From Fibrobacter sp. UWB5 (GTDB lineage: Bacteria > Fibrobacterota > Fibrobacteria > Fibrobacterales > Fibrobacteraceae): DNA of 64,000 nucleotides. The notes under the pieces were generated by a model, which was given only the letters and a program-made list of their open reading frames with translations, did not search any database and was not told the origin of the DNA. The translations under genes and the position numbers were made by a program. Every line of letters starts with the position of its first letter. Position 1 is the stretch's first letter. Positions 26,400 to 35,838 of this stretch are shown in pieces. The stretch lies in NCBI RefSeq assembly GCF_002210295.1, contig NZ_MWQH01000003.1:1-64000 (forward strand). Direction: 5' to 3'.

Positions 26400-27251
26400 A
26401 TGAATACCGCTTTTTACGTCTTTATGAAGTTGTTGCCGAAGAATGCCGCTAGCCGTGCCTTCGGTGCTTTGACTCGCCTCAAGTTGCCCGTGATTTCGAA
26501 GGCGATGCGCAATGCTTTTGCGAGTTACTACAAACTGAATATGGAAGAATCGGAATTCCCGATTGATCATTACGCTAACATCGGCGAACTTTTTATCCGT
26601 AGACTCAAGCCGGGAATGCGCCCGATTGCTGATTCCGAAATCGTGTCGCCGGTGGATGGCGTGCTTTCGCAGACGGCAACTTTTGACGAAAAGCAAGAAC
26701 TGATTCAGGCCAAGGGCAAGACCTATACGCTCAAGGACCTGCTCCGCGACGAAGAAATGGCTGCCCGCTTTGAAGGTGGCGCCTTCGCAACGATTTACCT
26801 TGCTCCGTTCAACTACCATCGCATTCATAGCCCGGCAAAGGCCGAAGTGATTGAGGCCAGCTACTGCCCGGGTACGCTCTGGCCGGTGAATGTGGGTAGC
26901 GTGGAACGCGTAGAAGGCCTGTTCTGCATTAACGAACGCCTTACGAGCCACTTGCGCTTGGACGACGGTTCCGAAATGCTGGTGGTCAAGGTCGGAGCCA
27001 CGAACGTGGGGCGTATCGGGGTTGCCTACACGGACGAACTCTTGGTGAATGCGGGCAAGCTTCCGCGCAACTGCAAGCGTTACGACTGGAAACCCGCCCA
27101 GAAAATCACCGTGGAAAAGGGCGGCGAACTGGGTCGCTTCGAAATGGGCAGCACCGTAATTCTCGTGGTCGACAAGAAGATTCGCGAAAGAAATCCGGGA
27201 CTCTTCCAGAGCCGCGTAGGAACTGCCGTGAAGGTGGGCGAGGCCCTCTAA
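26400..27251 (+). CDS. psd: Phosphatidylserine decarboxylase proenzyme
   Basis: 283 residues. The pyruvoyl-forming self-cleavage site is MGST (Gly250-Ser251), equivalent to LGST in E. coli. The triad partners are visible: Asp86 in SPVDG and His143 in NYHRIHSP. It makes phosphatidylethanolamine from phosphatidylserine at the inner membrane, after cleavage into a large beta and a small pyruvoyl-bearing alpha subunit. The N-terminus starts MNTAFYVFMKLLPK, a typical membrane-binding beginning, which supports the ATG at 26400 despite the missing ribosome binding site. Confidence 0.95.
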   Translation: MNTAFYVFMKLLPKNAASRAFGALTRLKLPVISKAMRNAFASYYKLNMEESEFPIDHYANIGELFIRRLKPGMRPIADSEIVSPVDGVLSQTATFDEKQELIQAKGKTYTLKDLLRDEEMAARFEGGAFATIYLAPFNYHRIHSPAKAEVIEASYCPGTLWPVNVGSVERVEGLFCINERLTSHLRLDDGSEMLVVKVGATNVGRIGVAYTDELLVNAGKLPRNCKRYDWKPAQKITVEKGGELGRFEMGSTVILVVDKKIRERNPGLFQSRVGTAVKVGEAL

Positions 27252-27268
27252 TATTTTAGGTTTTGCCG

Positions 27269-28135
27269 ATGGTTTCGGTCGAGCGATTTATTCACGATGA
27301 GCCCGCGTTGTTCAAGGCGACGGCGGAATTCGTGCGATTGTTTGCTCGAATCGACGACCCGGTTCTTACGGTTGCAAAGCAAGAAAAGGGCGCAAACGAA
27401 CGCATCGCGTGGACGCTTTTAGGAACGGCGCTTTTTCAAGATGTCAGTTACCCGGAATTTGTGGGGCTTTTGCGGGCGCTCAACGAAAAATTCCCTGGAG
27501 AAAAGCTCTGGACGTTGCCGGTGCCGAAGGCACAGGATATTGAATCATGCGTAGAATCAGCATTCGGTTGTCGCACCTGGAGTTTGTTTGAAAATGTGGC
27601 GGGGATTTTCTGGAGTGTCGGGCTGTTTATTCGCCGGCACGGGAATTTGCAGGAATGGCTTAAGTCCCGCACGCCCGAAGAAATCTGGCGCGATTTAGGC
27701 GAGATTTATTTTATGGGCAAGGGAAACCCGCGCCCGAAAGTTTGCGCCGCGATTTACCGCTTGCTCGCGCCCGCTCCGGTAGGGCTTTCGCTGGACTGTG
27801 CGCCTTCGCCTAAGTGGCCGCCCCTGCCGCTGACCATGGGCGCTCGCCGCTACCTCTCGATTCTAGGGCCTGCAAGCGACGGCTTTGCGGACTTGGAGCC
27901 CGCTCAAAAGCAAAAGCTTGCGACCGACATGTATGTGGCGCTTGTGCAGCATTTGATGGAACAGTCCGAAAATGCCGAGGTGAAAAAGTCGAAGGTCGAC
28001 GCCTTGACCGCCTACGTGGCCGCGCACAGCCTGCAGTTCTACTTGGAAGACGGAACCGACGGCTTTATTTGCCGGCTTTCTACGGACCATTGCCGCAAAT
28101 GCCCCCTGCGGGAATATTGCAGTTTTGCAGAGTAG
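27269..28135 (+). CDS. Endonuclease III-like protein with iron-sulfur loop but no visible helix-hairpin-helix
   Basis: 288 residues from the ATG at 27269, 8 bases after TTAGG; a TTG at 27263 is possible. The C-terminus carries Cys268-x6-Cys275-x2-Cys278-x5-Cys284, exactly the [4Fe-4S] cluster loop spacing of endonuclease III/MutY glycosylases. The N-terminal half (IAWTLLGTALFQDVSYPEFVG) resembles the first helices of that fold. I see no LPGVGxxTA hairpin. The place where the family has V-D-T-H reads PLTMGARRYLSILG, so the catalytic Asp appears to be missing. It is probably a diverged HhH-GPD-like protein. Activity is unknown. It lies 17 bases after psd. Confidence 0.75.
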   Translation: MVSVERFIHDEPALFKATAEFVRLFARIDDPVLTVAKQEKGANERIAWTLLGTALFQDVSYPEFVGLLRALNEKFPGEKLWTLPVPKAQDIESCVESAFGCRTWSLFENVAGIFWSVGLFIRRHGNLQEWLKSRTPEEIWRDLGEIYFMGKGNPRPKVCAAIYRLLAPAPVGLSLDCAPSPKWPPLPLTMGARRYLSILGPASDGFADLEPAQKQKLATDMYVALVQHLMEQSENAEVKKSKVDALTAYVAAHSLQFYLEDGTDGFICRLSTDHCRKCPLREYCSFAE

Positions 28136-28177
28136 AAATTTCTAAGCTCTACCAACTAAGTTCTACCAACTATTAAC

Positions 28178-28185
28178 TAAATTTA
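28178..28185 (+). promoter_or_regulatory. TAAATTTA box abutting the 28190 start codon
   Basis: TAAATTTA ends 4 bases before the ATG. It is a variant of the same box seen before psd and purN, and there is no clear ribosome binding site. Confidence 0.35.
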
Positions 28186-28189
28186 GGCT

Positions 28190-29029
28190 ATGCGTTTTTC
28201 TTCTCGATTCTTTAAGATGGCTCTGGTTGCAAGCGTTGTCGCGCTTGTGGCGGGCTGTCAAAAGAAAGTGGAAAAACCGATCGATTATTCCTCAATCCAG
28301 TATAAATATTTGAGGCCTGCGTCGTTCAAGGCTGATTCTTCGAAGAATGCCGAAATTCCTTCGCTGGAACGCCGTTACGATTACCGCTATGCTATCATGC
28401 TCGGTGACACGCTCGGCGTGACTGTGCTTGAATTCGAAAGCGACGTGTACGCCCTCGATTATTACATGAACAGCGGACACTTCCAGGGGAGCATCCCGAT
28501 TTTGAGGGGTAACTTCTTGGAACAGAGCTTTCGCGCCGACAAGCGCATCTTTATCTTTAGGCACGACTGCTACCGCCGTTACGAGCGTGCCGACCTTGAA
28601 AATTACGTGCGCAAGTTCCCGGGCTACCATGGCGGATTCCCGCAGGCCTTCTTGAGCTTGCCTTTTGAACACCGCGAACAAGGCCGAGCCTCGATTGAGA
28701 CGCGATTCTTCTTGGGCGTCAAGTCGACCTTCCCGGTGCTGGTGCAAAGCTACCGCGACGGCAACTTGCGCTGGAATGTGGCCCGCAGCTGGGACCAGGT
28801 GGAATCCGATGCGTTTAAGACTTGGACTTTGGGCCTTAAGCATGTGACTCCGAGTGAAATTGTTCCGGCTAATGACTGCGTTTACTTTGAAGCGGGCGAG
28901 GGCTCTAACGGAATTGCGAGCCGCTTGTCCGGTGGGCGAGTCGCCGTTGTCTGGGGCTATATGTCTTGGCCGGACTTGGAACGCACGTTCTTTACCGCCA
29001 GCGACCGCATTTTTGAGGCGCGCTTTTAA
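28190..29029 (+). CDS. Lipoprotein of unknown function
   Basis: 279 residues. Signal peptide with lipobox VAGC (cysteine 23). The mature part is a mixed alpha/beta globular domain with many Tyr, Phe and Arg. Segments such as LGVTVLEFESDVYALDYYMNSGHFQG and FFLGVKSTFPVLVQSY are notable. I do not recognise the family; the pattern of a small alpha/beta repeat (V-x-x-x-E-F-x-S-D-x-Y-A-x-x-Y) resembles lipoproteins that track Ala/Tyr-rich subunits, but that is not evidence of function. It is followed 23 bases later by the GerW-like gene. Confidence 0.75.
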   Translation: MRFSSRFFKMALVASVVALVAGCQKKVEKPIDYSSIQYKYLRPASFKADSSKNAEIPSLERRYDYRYAIMLGDTLGVTVLEFESDVYALDYYMNSGHFQGSIPILRGNFLEQSFRADKRIFIFRHDCYRRYERADLENYVRKFPGYHGGFPQAFLSLPFEHREQGRASIETRFFLGVKSTFPVLVQSYRDGNLRWNVARSWDQVESDAFKTWTLGLKHVTPSEIVPANDCVYFEAGEGSNGIASRLSGGRVAVVWGYMSWPDLERTFFTASDRIFEARF

Positions 29030-29052
29030 CTTTTATTTGTTATATTAAAGCC

Positions 29053-29382
29053 ATGGCTATTGAAAAACTTGCAGAAACTCTTTTGGAAAAGCTCCGTTTC
29101 ATCACTAAGGCAGAAACGGTTATCGGTAACCCCATTCAGGCCGGTGAATCTACCGTTGTTCCCGTGAGCCGCGTGTCGGTGGGCTTCGGTTTTGGCGGTC
29201 ACCAGTCCAAGGGTGATACTTCTGCCTCTGGCGGTGGCGCCTCGGTGGAACCGGTCGCCTTCCTCGTGATCAAGGGCGACGACGTGCGCGTGATGCCCAT
29301 TAGCAAGGACAGTTCGCTTGTTTCCAAGGTCATGGACATCGTGCCCGACGTGGTGAACAAGTTCAAGAAGAGCGAAGACTAA
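29053..29382 (+). CDS. GerW/YtfJ-family protein
   Basis: 109 residues. It matches the GerW (YtfJ) family layout: an N-terminal helix with ETLLEKLRFITKAETVIGNPI, then VVPVSRVSVGFGFGG, a glycine-rich loop, then EPVAFLVIKGDDVRVMPI. In Bacillus the founding member is a spore protein, but the family is common in non-spore-formers. Nothing else in this window points to sporulation, so the role here is unknown. Confidence 0.88.
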   Translation: MAIEKLAETLLEKLRFITKAETVIGNPIQAGESTVVPVSRVSVGFGFGGHQSKGDTSASGGGASVEPVAFLVIKGDDVRVMPISKDSSLVSKVMDIVPDVVNKFKKSED

Positions 29383-29395
29383 ATGAAATTATTTT

Positions 29396-29416
29396 GCATA
29401 CGCCAACGGCGTATGC
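29396..29416. repeat. Perfect 21-base palindrome
   Basis: GCATACGCC-AAC-GGCGTATGC. Its arm begins with the same GCATACG as the palindrome at 8691-8709. Confidence 0.6.
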
Positions 29417-29421
29417 CCACA

Positions 29422-29460
29422 AAAATAACCCGCTAGCTGAAAAGCAAAGCGGGTTATTTT
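29422..29460. terminator. Bidirectional rho-independent terminator between the GerW-like gene and serC
   Basis: Perfect 13-bp arms AAAATAACCCGCT / AGCGGGTTATTTT with a 13-base loop. It serves the plus-strand GerW-like gene and the convergent minus-strand serC. Confidence 0.85.
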
Positions 29461-29503
29461 GTGTCGGGAGGGTATTAGGGAGGGCTGTGCCCTCCCTTGT
29501 CTT

Positions 29504-30610
29504 TTAACCCAACACCTTCTTTTCGAAGTCGCCGAGGCAGTCAACGAGAGCCTGCACGCCTTCGACCGGCATAGCGTTGTAAATGGAAGCACGGAAGCCA
29601 CCCACAGAGCGGTGACCCTTGAGCTGCTGCAGACCGCGAGCCTTTGCGAATTCGAGGAATTCCTTAGCGAGATCGTCAGCCTTGTCAGCGGCAACCACGT
29701 CCTTGTTGAACACGAACGGAACGTTCATGATGGAGCGGTCTTCCTTGGCAGCGGTACCGACGAACACCTTGGAATTGTCGAGGGCGCTGTAAAGGAGAGC
29801 GGCCTTGGAGCGGTTCACCTTTTCGATTGCGTCCACGCCACCGAATTCCTTGAGCCACTTGAGGGTGCGGTTCATCACGTACACGGCGAATACCGGAGGA
29901 GTGTTGAACATGTTGGCAGCGTCAATGTGGGTCTGGAAGTTGAGCATGGTCGGGATGGTGCGGTTCACCTTGCCGAGGAGGCCCTTCTTGATGATGGTAA
30001 CAGTCACGCCTGCGCAGCTGATGTTCTTCTGGGCGCCGCCGTACACAACGCCGAAGTCGGACACGTTGATCTTGCGGGCGAGGAAGTCGGAGCTCACGTC
30101 AGCCATGAGGAAGCCAGACTTCGGCTTCGGGAAGTTGTGCCATTCGGTACCGTAGATGGTGTTGTTGGCAGTCACGTGGAGGTACGTGGCGTTGTCGGAA
30201 AGCTTCAGGTTCTTGTCGATGCGGCTGTAAGTTTCGGACTTGGTGTCGCAAGCGGCGAGAGCGTTACCGAACTGCTTAGCTTCCTTGTAGGCCTTGTTTG
30301 CCCAAACGCCAGTCAGAGCGTAGTCTGCCGTAGCGTCCTGGTCAAGGAAGTTCATCGGGAGCATGCAGAACAGAAGGGAGCAACCACCACCGAGGAAAAC
30401 GATGTCGTAGTCTTCAGGGATGCCCATCAATTCACGGAGGTACTGTTCCGTCTGGGCGAACATGTTTTCAATCGGCTTCGAACGGTGACTCATGGAGAGA
30501 ATGCTGATGCCGCTGTTTTCGAAGTCGATGCATGCAGCAGATGCTTCCTTGAGTGCCTGTTCGGGCAGGACAGACGGTCCTGCGCTAAAGTTATAGACTT
30601 TATTTGCCAT
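29504..30610 (-). CDS. serC: Phosphoserine aminotransferase
   Basis: 368 residues from the ATG at 30608-30610. This start gives the family N-terminus MANKVYNFSAGPSVLPEQAL and follows AAGGA; an upstream ATG at 30640 is disfavoured. The pyridoxal-phosphate lysine is in the GGAQKN segment (YGGAQKNISCAG). It converts 3-phosphohydroxypyruvate and glutamate to phosphoserine in serine biosynthesis and can act in pyridoxal 5'-phosphate synthesis. It is a single-gene unit. Confidence 0.96.
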   Translation of the reverse strand: MANKVYNFSAGPSVLPEQALKEASAACIDFENSGISILSMSHRSKPIENMFAQTEQYLRELMGIPEDYDIVFLGGGCSLLFCMLPMNFLDQDATADYALTGVWANKAYKEAKQFGNALAACDTKSETYSRIDKNLKLSDNATYLHVTANNTIYGTEWHNFPKPKSGFLMADVSSDFLARKINVSDFGVVYGGAQKNISCAGVTVTIIKKGLLGKVNRTIPTMLNFQTHIDAANMFNTPPVFAVYVMNRTLKWLKEFGGVDAIEKVNRSKAALLYSALDNSKVFVGTAAKEDRSIMNVPFVFNKDVVAADKADDLAKEFLEFAKARGLQQLKGHRSVGGFRASIYNAMPVEGVQALVDCLGDFEKKVLG

Positions 30611-30772
30611 GGTTGTGTTCCTTTTGGTTTTGCCCCGCATGGTTTACGGGAACTCTTAAATTACGCGCGTAAAAATAGCAAAATACGGCTTTTTCGGCTA
30701 GTGTTTTTTGATGTGAGGTAAAGCTCTTATGACGAACTGCAAAGGGAGTGCGATAGAACGCAAAAAGAAAAA

Positions 30773-30790
30773 GGCAGACTTTCGTCTGCC
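30773..30790 (-). terminator. Rho-independent terminator after the HD-like gene
   Basis: Perfect 7-bp arms GGCAGAC / GTCTGCC with a 4-base loop. On the minus strand a run TTTTTCTTTTT follows. Confidence 0.8.
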
Positions 30791-30820
30791 ATAAAAATTG
30801 TCTCAGAATTCTGAATAGAA

Positions 30821-31345
30821 CTACACGCCGAGCGCTTCGATTGCTGCCTGGTACTTCTTGAGGCGGAATTTGGTCTTGAGTTCGCGGCGTTCCTGACGCT
30901 TGATGTACTTGTCTTCCAAAAGCACGTTCAGAATGGCGCTCTTGGCCTTGGCCATCAGCGGATCGTCCTTGAGGGTGCCCATGAACTTCACGAATTCCTT
31001 TTCGCGGGCTTCGTAGTTCGCTTCTTCGGCGGGGACACCTTCGGCCATCAGCTTGCAGCTGTATTCGTCGATCCAGCCCTGGTTCTTGTGGTAAGTCATC
31101 TTCTGGATCTTTTCGACCATGTCGGCCGGAACGCCCATAGCGATCACTTCTTCAGGGGTTTTCTTGGTGGTATCGGTAATCAAGTCCTGCAAAATGGCGA
31201 GCGTTTGAACCTCTTCGGATTCACCCTTGTTCTTGAGGTAGTCTGCGACGTTCTGCAGAAAATCAATGTAGGGGCCGCCGGCCTTGTCCATCTGGTTCTT
31301 GTGGACGTCGGCTGCAATTTTGTAGGCTTCAGCGTAAGAAAGCAT
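30821..31345 (-). CDS. Degenerate RelA/SpoT-like HD-domain protein
   Basis: 174 residues. The first 90 residues follow the HD hydrolase domain of RelA/SpoT enzymes: A-x-x-V-H-x-x-Q-x-x-K-A-G-G-P-Y-I, then a helix, then AILQDLITDT followed by TPEEVIAMGVPADMVEKIQKMTY. The expected HP after PYI reads FL (residues 29-30). The expected HD reads Gln53-Asp54 (CAG instead of a His codon). The expected E-D-T reads T-D-T. So the metal ligands are largely lost, while His15 remains. The C-terminal 80 residues are helical and charged. It is likely a non-catalytic relative. The start has an AAGGAT ribosome binding site. Confidence 0.75.
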   Translation of the reverse strand: MLSYAEAYKIAADVHKNQMDKAGGPYIDFLQNVADYLKNKGESEEVQTLAILQDLITDTTKKTPEEVIAMGVPADMVEKIQKMTYHKNQGWIDEYSCKLMAEGVPAEEANYEAREKEFVKFMGTLKDDPLMAKAKSAILNVLLEDKYIKRQERRELKTKFRLKKYQAAIEALGV

Positions 31346-31500
31346 AATTATCCTTTTAATAAATAAAATCTTTTGGCACCCGACGGTGCTATACCCTCAA
31401 TATATATAATCAAAAGCGAAAAAAGTGTCACGTTTTTGTCTTATTTTCAAAAAATGAACAGATTTTCCGCTTTTGTGGGTAGCTCCGCCAGGTTTGGACC

Positions 31501-33774
31501 TTACTTGTTGTTCGCGCGGATCAAGTTGAGGGCGGAGCCAGCCTTGAACCATGCCCACTGCTGTTCGTTGTAGGTGTGGCTGAGGGCGATATTATCGACC
31601 GAGCCATCCTTGTGGTGGGCGACGAGCGTGAACTCGGAACCCGGAGCGAACTTGGTGAGACCGACGATGTCGAATACGTCCTGTTCCTGGATCTTGTCGT
31701 AGTCGGCGGCGTTCTTGAAGGTGAGGGCGAGCATGCCCTGCTTCTTGAGGTTCGTCTCGTGAATGCGGGCGAAGCTCTTCACGATCACGGCCTTCACGCC
31801 GAGGAAGCGCGGTTCCATGGCGGCGTGTTCGCGGCTAGAGCCTTCGCCGTAGTTTTCGTCACCGATCACGATGGAGCCCGTGCCCTTGGCCTTGTAAATC
31901 TTGGCGAGTTCCGGGACTTCCTTGTATTCACCGCACTGGCAGAGGACCTTGTTCGTTTCGCCGTTGAAGGCGTTCACGGCGCCGATGAGCATGTTGTTCG
32001 AAATGTTTTCGAGGTGACCGCGGTAGTTGAGCCACGGACCGGCCATGGAGATATGGTCGGTGGTGCACTTGCCCTTGGCCTTGATGAGGAGCGGGGCCCC
32101 GGCGATGTCCTTGCCGTCCCAAGCCGCGAACGGGGCGAGAGCCTGCAAACGCTTGCTTTCAGGGTTGATGGAAACGGTAATCTTGGAACCGTCGACCGCA
32201 GGAGCCTGGTAGCCGGCATCCTTGACTTCGAAGCCCTTCGGCGGGAGTTCGCACTGTTCCGGCGGGTCGAGCTTGACTGCTTTACCTTCGTTGTTCACGA
32301 GGGTGTCGGTCATCGGGTTGAAGCGGATGTCGCCGCTGAGGGCTGCAATCACGGCCATGAGCGGGGAGGCGACGAATGCATGCGTGTTCGGGTTGCCGTC
32401 GGCGCGCTTTGCGAAGTTGCGGTTAAAGCTGTGAACGATGGTGTTGAGTTCCTTCTTGTCGGCGCCGGCACGGTCCCAGCGGCCAATGCAAGGACCGCAG
32501 GCGTTCGTCATGATGGTTGCACCGAACTGCTTGAACAGGTCGATGAGACCGTCGCGTTCGGCGGTGTAGCGCACCTGTTCGGAACCCGGGTTGATGAGAA
32601 GCGGGCACTTCGGGGAAAGACCCTTAGCGAGAGCCTGCTTGATCATGTTCGCGGCCATGAAGAGGTCTTCGTAGCTGGAGTTCGTGCAGCTACCGATGAG
32701 GGCGGCGCTTACGATCGGCGTAGATTCCGGCTTGGTTTCGGTGGCCTTGAGGCTTTCGGCCATGTCGGTCACGGCGTAGGCGCGGTCCGGGCTGAACGGG
32801 CCGTTGAAGTGCGGCACGAGCGTGTTCAAGTCGATTTCGACGACGCGGTCAAAGTACTTTTCCGGGTTGGCTTCGACTTCGGGGTCGGCCTTGAGGTGTT
32901 CTGCAATCTTGTCGGCGGCGGCGGCAACGTCGGCGCGGCCGGTCACCTTGAGGTAGCGGCTCATGGAATCGTCGTAGCTGAAGGTGGAGCAGGTAGCGCC
33001 CACTTCGGCACCCATGTTGGCAATCGTTGCCTTGCCGGTGGCGGAGAGGCTGCGTGCGCCTTCGCCGAAGTATTCGATAATGGCGTTGGTGCCACCCTTA
33101 ACGGTGAGGATGCCTGCGAGCTTGAGGATGATGTCCTTGGCGGTAGCGAAGCCCTGGAGCTTGCCGGTGAGCTTCACGCCGATCATCTTCGGGTACTTGA
33201 GTTCCCAGGGGAGGCCGACCATGGCGTCCACGGCGTCTGCACCGCCCACGCCGATCGCGAGCATGCCGAGACCGCCGGCGTTCACCGTGTGGGAGTCGGT
33301 ACCGATCATCATTCCGCCCGGGAAGGCGTAGTTTTCGAGCACCACCTGGTGGATGATGCCTGCACCCGGGAGCCAGCAGTCAATGCCGTACTTGGCAGAC
33401 ACGGACTGGAGGAAATCGTAAACTTCCTTGCTTTCTTCTTTGGCGCGGGGCAAGTCCTTTTCGACACCTTCGCGGGCGATAATCAGGTGGTCGCAGTGCA
33501 CGGAGCTGGGCACTGCCACGCGGGCCTTACCGGCGGTGGTGAACTGCAAAAGGGCCATCTGGGCGGTTGCGTCCTGCATGGCCACGCGGTCAGGGTGAAA
33601 TTCGGCAAAATCCTTGCCGCGTTCGTAAGTCCTGTTCTCGGCGCCATCGATCAGGTGGCTGTAGATAATCTTTTCGGCGAGGGTGAGCGGACGGCCCAGC
33701 TGCTTGCGGGCAGCTTCAACGCGGGCAGGAATGCGGGCATACACGCCCTGGATCATGTCGAAATTGAAAAGCAT
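31501..33774 (-). CDS. acn: Aconitate hydratase
   Basis: 757 residues, of the mitochondrial/Bacteroidetes aconitase type rather than AcnB. It has the [4Fe-4S] ligand segments [13 protein letters not shown] and [11 protein letters not shown]. The mobile swivel domain carries [15 protein letters not shown]. It interconverts citrate and isocitrate in the TCA cycle or its reductive/oxidative branches. It is a single gene, with a TATCTTTA box about 35 bases upstream of the start (33809-33816). Confidence 0.96.
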   Translation of the reverse strand: MLFNFDMIQGVYARIPARVEAARKQLGRPLTLAEKIIYSHLIDGAENRTYERGKDFAEFHPDRVAMQDATAQMALLQFTTAGKARVAVPSSVHCDHLIIAREGVEKDLPRAKEESKEVYDFLQSVSAKYGIDCWLPGAGIIHQVVLENYAFPGGMMIGTDSHTVNAGGLGMLAIGVGGADAVDAMVGLPWELKYPKMIGVKLTGKLQGFATAKDIILKLAGILTVKGGTNAIIEYFGEGARSLSATGKATIANMGAEVGATCSTFSYDDSMSRYLKVTGRADVAAAADKIAEHLKADPEVEANPEKYFDRVVEIDLNTLVPHFNGPFSPDRAYAVTDMAESLKATETKPESTPIVSAALIGSCTNSSYEDLFMAANMIKQALAKGLSPKCPLLINPGSEQVRYTAERDGLIDLFKQFGATIMTNACGPCIGRWDRAGADKKELNTIVHSFNRNFAKRADGNPNTHAFVASPLMAVIAALSGDIRFNPMTDTLVNNEGKAVKLDPPEQCELPPKGFEVKDAGYQAPAVDGSKITVSINPESKRLQALAPFAAWDGKDIAGAPLLIKAKGKCTTDHISMAGPWLNYRGHLENISNNMLIGAVNAFNGETNKVLCQCGEYKEVPELAKIYKAKGTGSIVIGDENYGEGSSREHAAMEPRFLGVKAVIVKSFARIHETNLKKQGMLALTFKNAADYDKIQEQDVFDIVGLTKFAPGSEFTLVAHHKDGSVDNIALSHTYNEQQWAWFKAGSALNLIRANNK

Positions 33775-33868
33775 AGTCTCTTGGGGTTATAGGTTGAATT
33801 TTCGGGCGTAAAGATAGAAAATTATTTGGTTGCTTTTTTTTACCCTTAACAAAGGGTGTAAATTTTCC

Positions 33869-33876
33869 TAAATTTG
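33869..33876 (+). promoter_or_regulatory. TAAATTTG -7-like box for the SulP gene
   Basis: TAAATTTG ends 28 bases before the ATG. Here a normal ribosome binding site (TTGGAG) lies between box and start, unlike the leaderless cases. Confidence 0.45.
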
Positions 33877-33904
33877 GCCGCGTTCCTAAGATTGGAGAAC
33901 CCCC

Positions 33905-35812
33905 ATGTCCAATATTCACGCCAAAGATTCCGTCAAGAATTTCCTTGCTGGAGTCAAGACGACCGTTACTCCTGAATTGTTCCGCACGATTCGCAGGGGC
34001 TACGACAAGAAGAACTTCGTAAGCGACCTCATGTCGGGCCTGATTGTGGGCATTCTGGCGCTTCCGCTTGCCATTGCGTTTGCTATCGCTTCGGGCGTGG
34101 GGCCTGAACAAGGTCTTTACACGGCCATTATCGCTGGCTTTACCATTTCGCTGTTGGGCGGTTCCCGCTTCCAGATAGGCGGCCCGACGGGCGCCTTCAT
34201 TGTGATTGTTTACGGCATCGTGAGCCAGTACGGTTACGATGGCCTTGCCTCGGCCACTCTTTTGGCCGGTATCTTGCTGATTATCTTCGGTTTAGCCAAA
34301 TTTGGCGCTATCATCAAGTTTATTCCGTATCCGGTTACTGTGGGCTTTACCGCCGGTATCGCTATTATTATTGCTCTTGGTCAGGTGCCGAACTTCTTCG
34401 GTCTGCGTTTCCTTTCCAAGGACCCGGCCGATGCCGTGGGCAAAATCAAGCTTTACGCTTCTTCTTTGGATACTATTAATATTTATGCTGTGATTGTGGG
34501 CCTTGTGGCTCTGGCCGTTTGCATTCTGTGGCCGAAGATTACCACGAAGGTTCCGGGTTCCCTGATTGCCATTATCGTGGCTACCGTGCTGGTGAAGGTC
34601 TTGGGCTGGGATGATCCGATTACGGGCCACGGCGTGGTGACCATTGGCATGAAAAACCATATTCCGAGCGGTTTCCCGGTTCCGCATTTGCCGAACATTA
34701 GCCTCGAAATGATGCAGAAGGTGTTCCAGCCGGCTTTGACGATTGCCATTCTCGGTGCTATTGAATCCCTTTTGTCTGCCGTGGTGGCCGACGGTATGAC
34801 CTCGACCAAGCACCGTTCCAATACCGAACTTTTCGGTCAGGGCGTTGCCAATGTGCTGTCTCCGATGTTTGGCGGTATTCCGGCTACGGGTGCTATTGCC
34901 CGTACGGCAACGAACATTCGTAATGGTGCCGTGAGCCCGATTTCTGGCTTGGTGCATGCGATTGTCTTGCTCCTCATTATGCTGGTGCTTGGTAAGTATG
35001 CCGAAATGATCCCGATGGCAGCCCTTGCCGCTGTGCTTTTCCAGGTGGCATTCAACATGTGCGGCTACCGCAGCTTTATCAAGATGTTCAAGGCTCCCAA
35101 GAGCGACGTGATTGTGATGCTCGTGGCCTTCTTCCTGACCGTGATTATCGACCTGACGGTCGCTATCGAAGTCGGCGTGCTCCTTGCTGCAGTGCTCTTC
35201 ATCAAGCGCATGAGCGATGTTTCTGAAATGGAAACGGTGACCGAAGCTCTCAAGGAAGATGACGAAGAAGCCGCCCACAACGACCTCAGCCGTCAGGTGC
35301 CGAAGGGTGTGGTGGTTTACGAACTGGCCGGTTCTCTGTTCTTTGGTGCGGTGGACAAGTTCAAGGATACCATGGCTCGCATTTCGGACAAGCCGAAGAT
35401 CCTTATCCTGCGCATGCGTAGCGTGTCTAGCATCGATGCCGCCGGTATCCAGATGATCGAAGACTTGCTCAACCGTTGCAACCGCGAAGGCACTCAGCTG
35501 TTGCTCTCGGGCGTGCATGCCCAGCCGGTGGTGGCCTTGACTCGCGCCGGCGTGCTCAAACAGCTCGGCGAAGAAAACGCCCTCGGTAACATCGATGCCG
35601 CCCTCAACCGTGCCCGCGAACTCTTGGGCCTCCCGATTGTGGATACCTCGCACGAAGCTCAGCCTGCTCCTACGGTGTCTTGGGAAAAGAGCCTCGACAA
35701 GCCTTGGATGCCGGAAGAATCCAACGCCGCTGTGGCTGAAGAAACGCCGGAAGTCATTGCCGAACGCATGCTCGACGAACCGGTCGTGAAAATCGAAGAA
35801 AAAACAAAGTAA
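33905..35812 (+). CDS. SulP-family anion transporter with STAS domain
   Basis: 635 residues. About 12 membrane segments (about 40-440) include the SulP signature region LPLAIAFAIASGVGPEQGLYTAI. A C-terminal STAS domain follows (about 455-570, with VVVYELAGSLFFGAVDKF and LRMRSVSSIDAAGIQMIEDL), then an acidic tail. SulP proteins import sulfate, bicarbonate or dicarboxylates. The GGPTGAFIVIV segment is general to the family, so the ion cannot be decided. A terminator follows. Confidence 0.94.
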   Translation: MSNIHAKDSVKNFLAGVKTTVTPELFRTIRRGYDKKNFVSDLMSGLIVGILALPLAIAFAIASGVGPEQGLYTAIIAGFTISLLGGSRFQIGGPTGAFIVIVYGIVSQYGYDGLASATLLAGILLIIFGLAKFGAIIKFIPYPVTVGFTAGIAIIIALGQVPNFFGLRFLSKDPADAVGKIKLYASSLDTINIYAVIVGLVALAVCILWPKITTKVPGSLIAIIVATVLVKVLGWDDPITGHGVVTIGMKNHIPSGFPVPHLPNISLEMMQKVFQPALTIAILGAIESLLSAVVADGMTSTKHRSNTELFGQGVANVLSPMFGGIPATGAIARTATNIRNGAVSPISGLVHAIVLLLIMLVLGKYAEMIPMAALAAVLFQVAFNMCGYRSFIKMFKAPKSDVIVMLVAFFLTVIIDLTVAIEVGVLLAAVLFIKRMSDVSEMETVTEALKEDDEEAAHNDLSRQVPKGVVVYELAGSLFFGAVDKFKDTMARISDKPKILILRMRSVSSIDAAGIQMIEDLLNRCNREGTQLLLSGVHAQPVVALTRAGVLKQLGEENALGNIDAALNRARELLGLPIVDTSHEAQPAPTVSWEKSLDKPWMPEESNAAVAEETPEVIAERMLDEPVVKIEEKTK

Positions 35813-35838
35813 TCTTTGTAAGGTTTTCTTAAGTTTGT

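Noticed and set aside
26231-26452. Plus-strand frame of 73 codons before psd
   Set aside because: It overlaps the psd start in another frame, has no ribosome binding site, and its sequence does not look like a protein.
29053-29382. GerW-like gene as a sign of sporulation
   Set aside because: The family is widespread in non-spore-formers and nothing else here is linked to spores.
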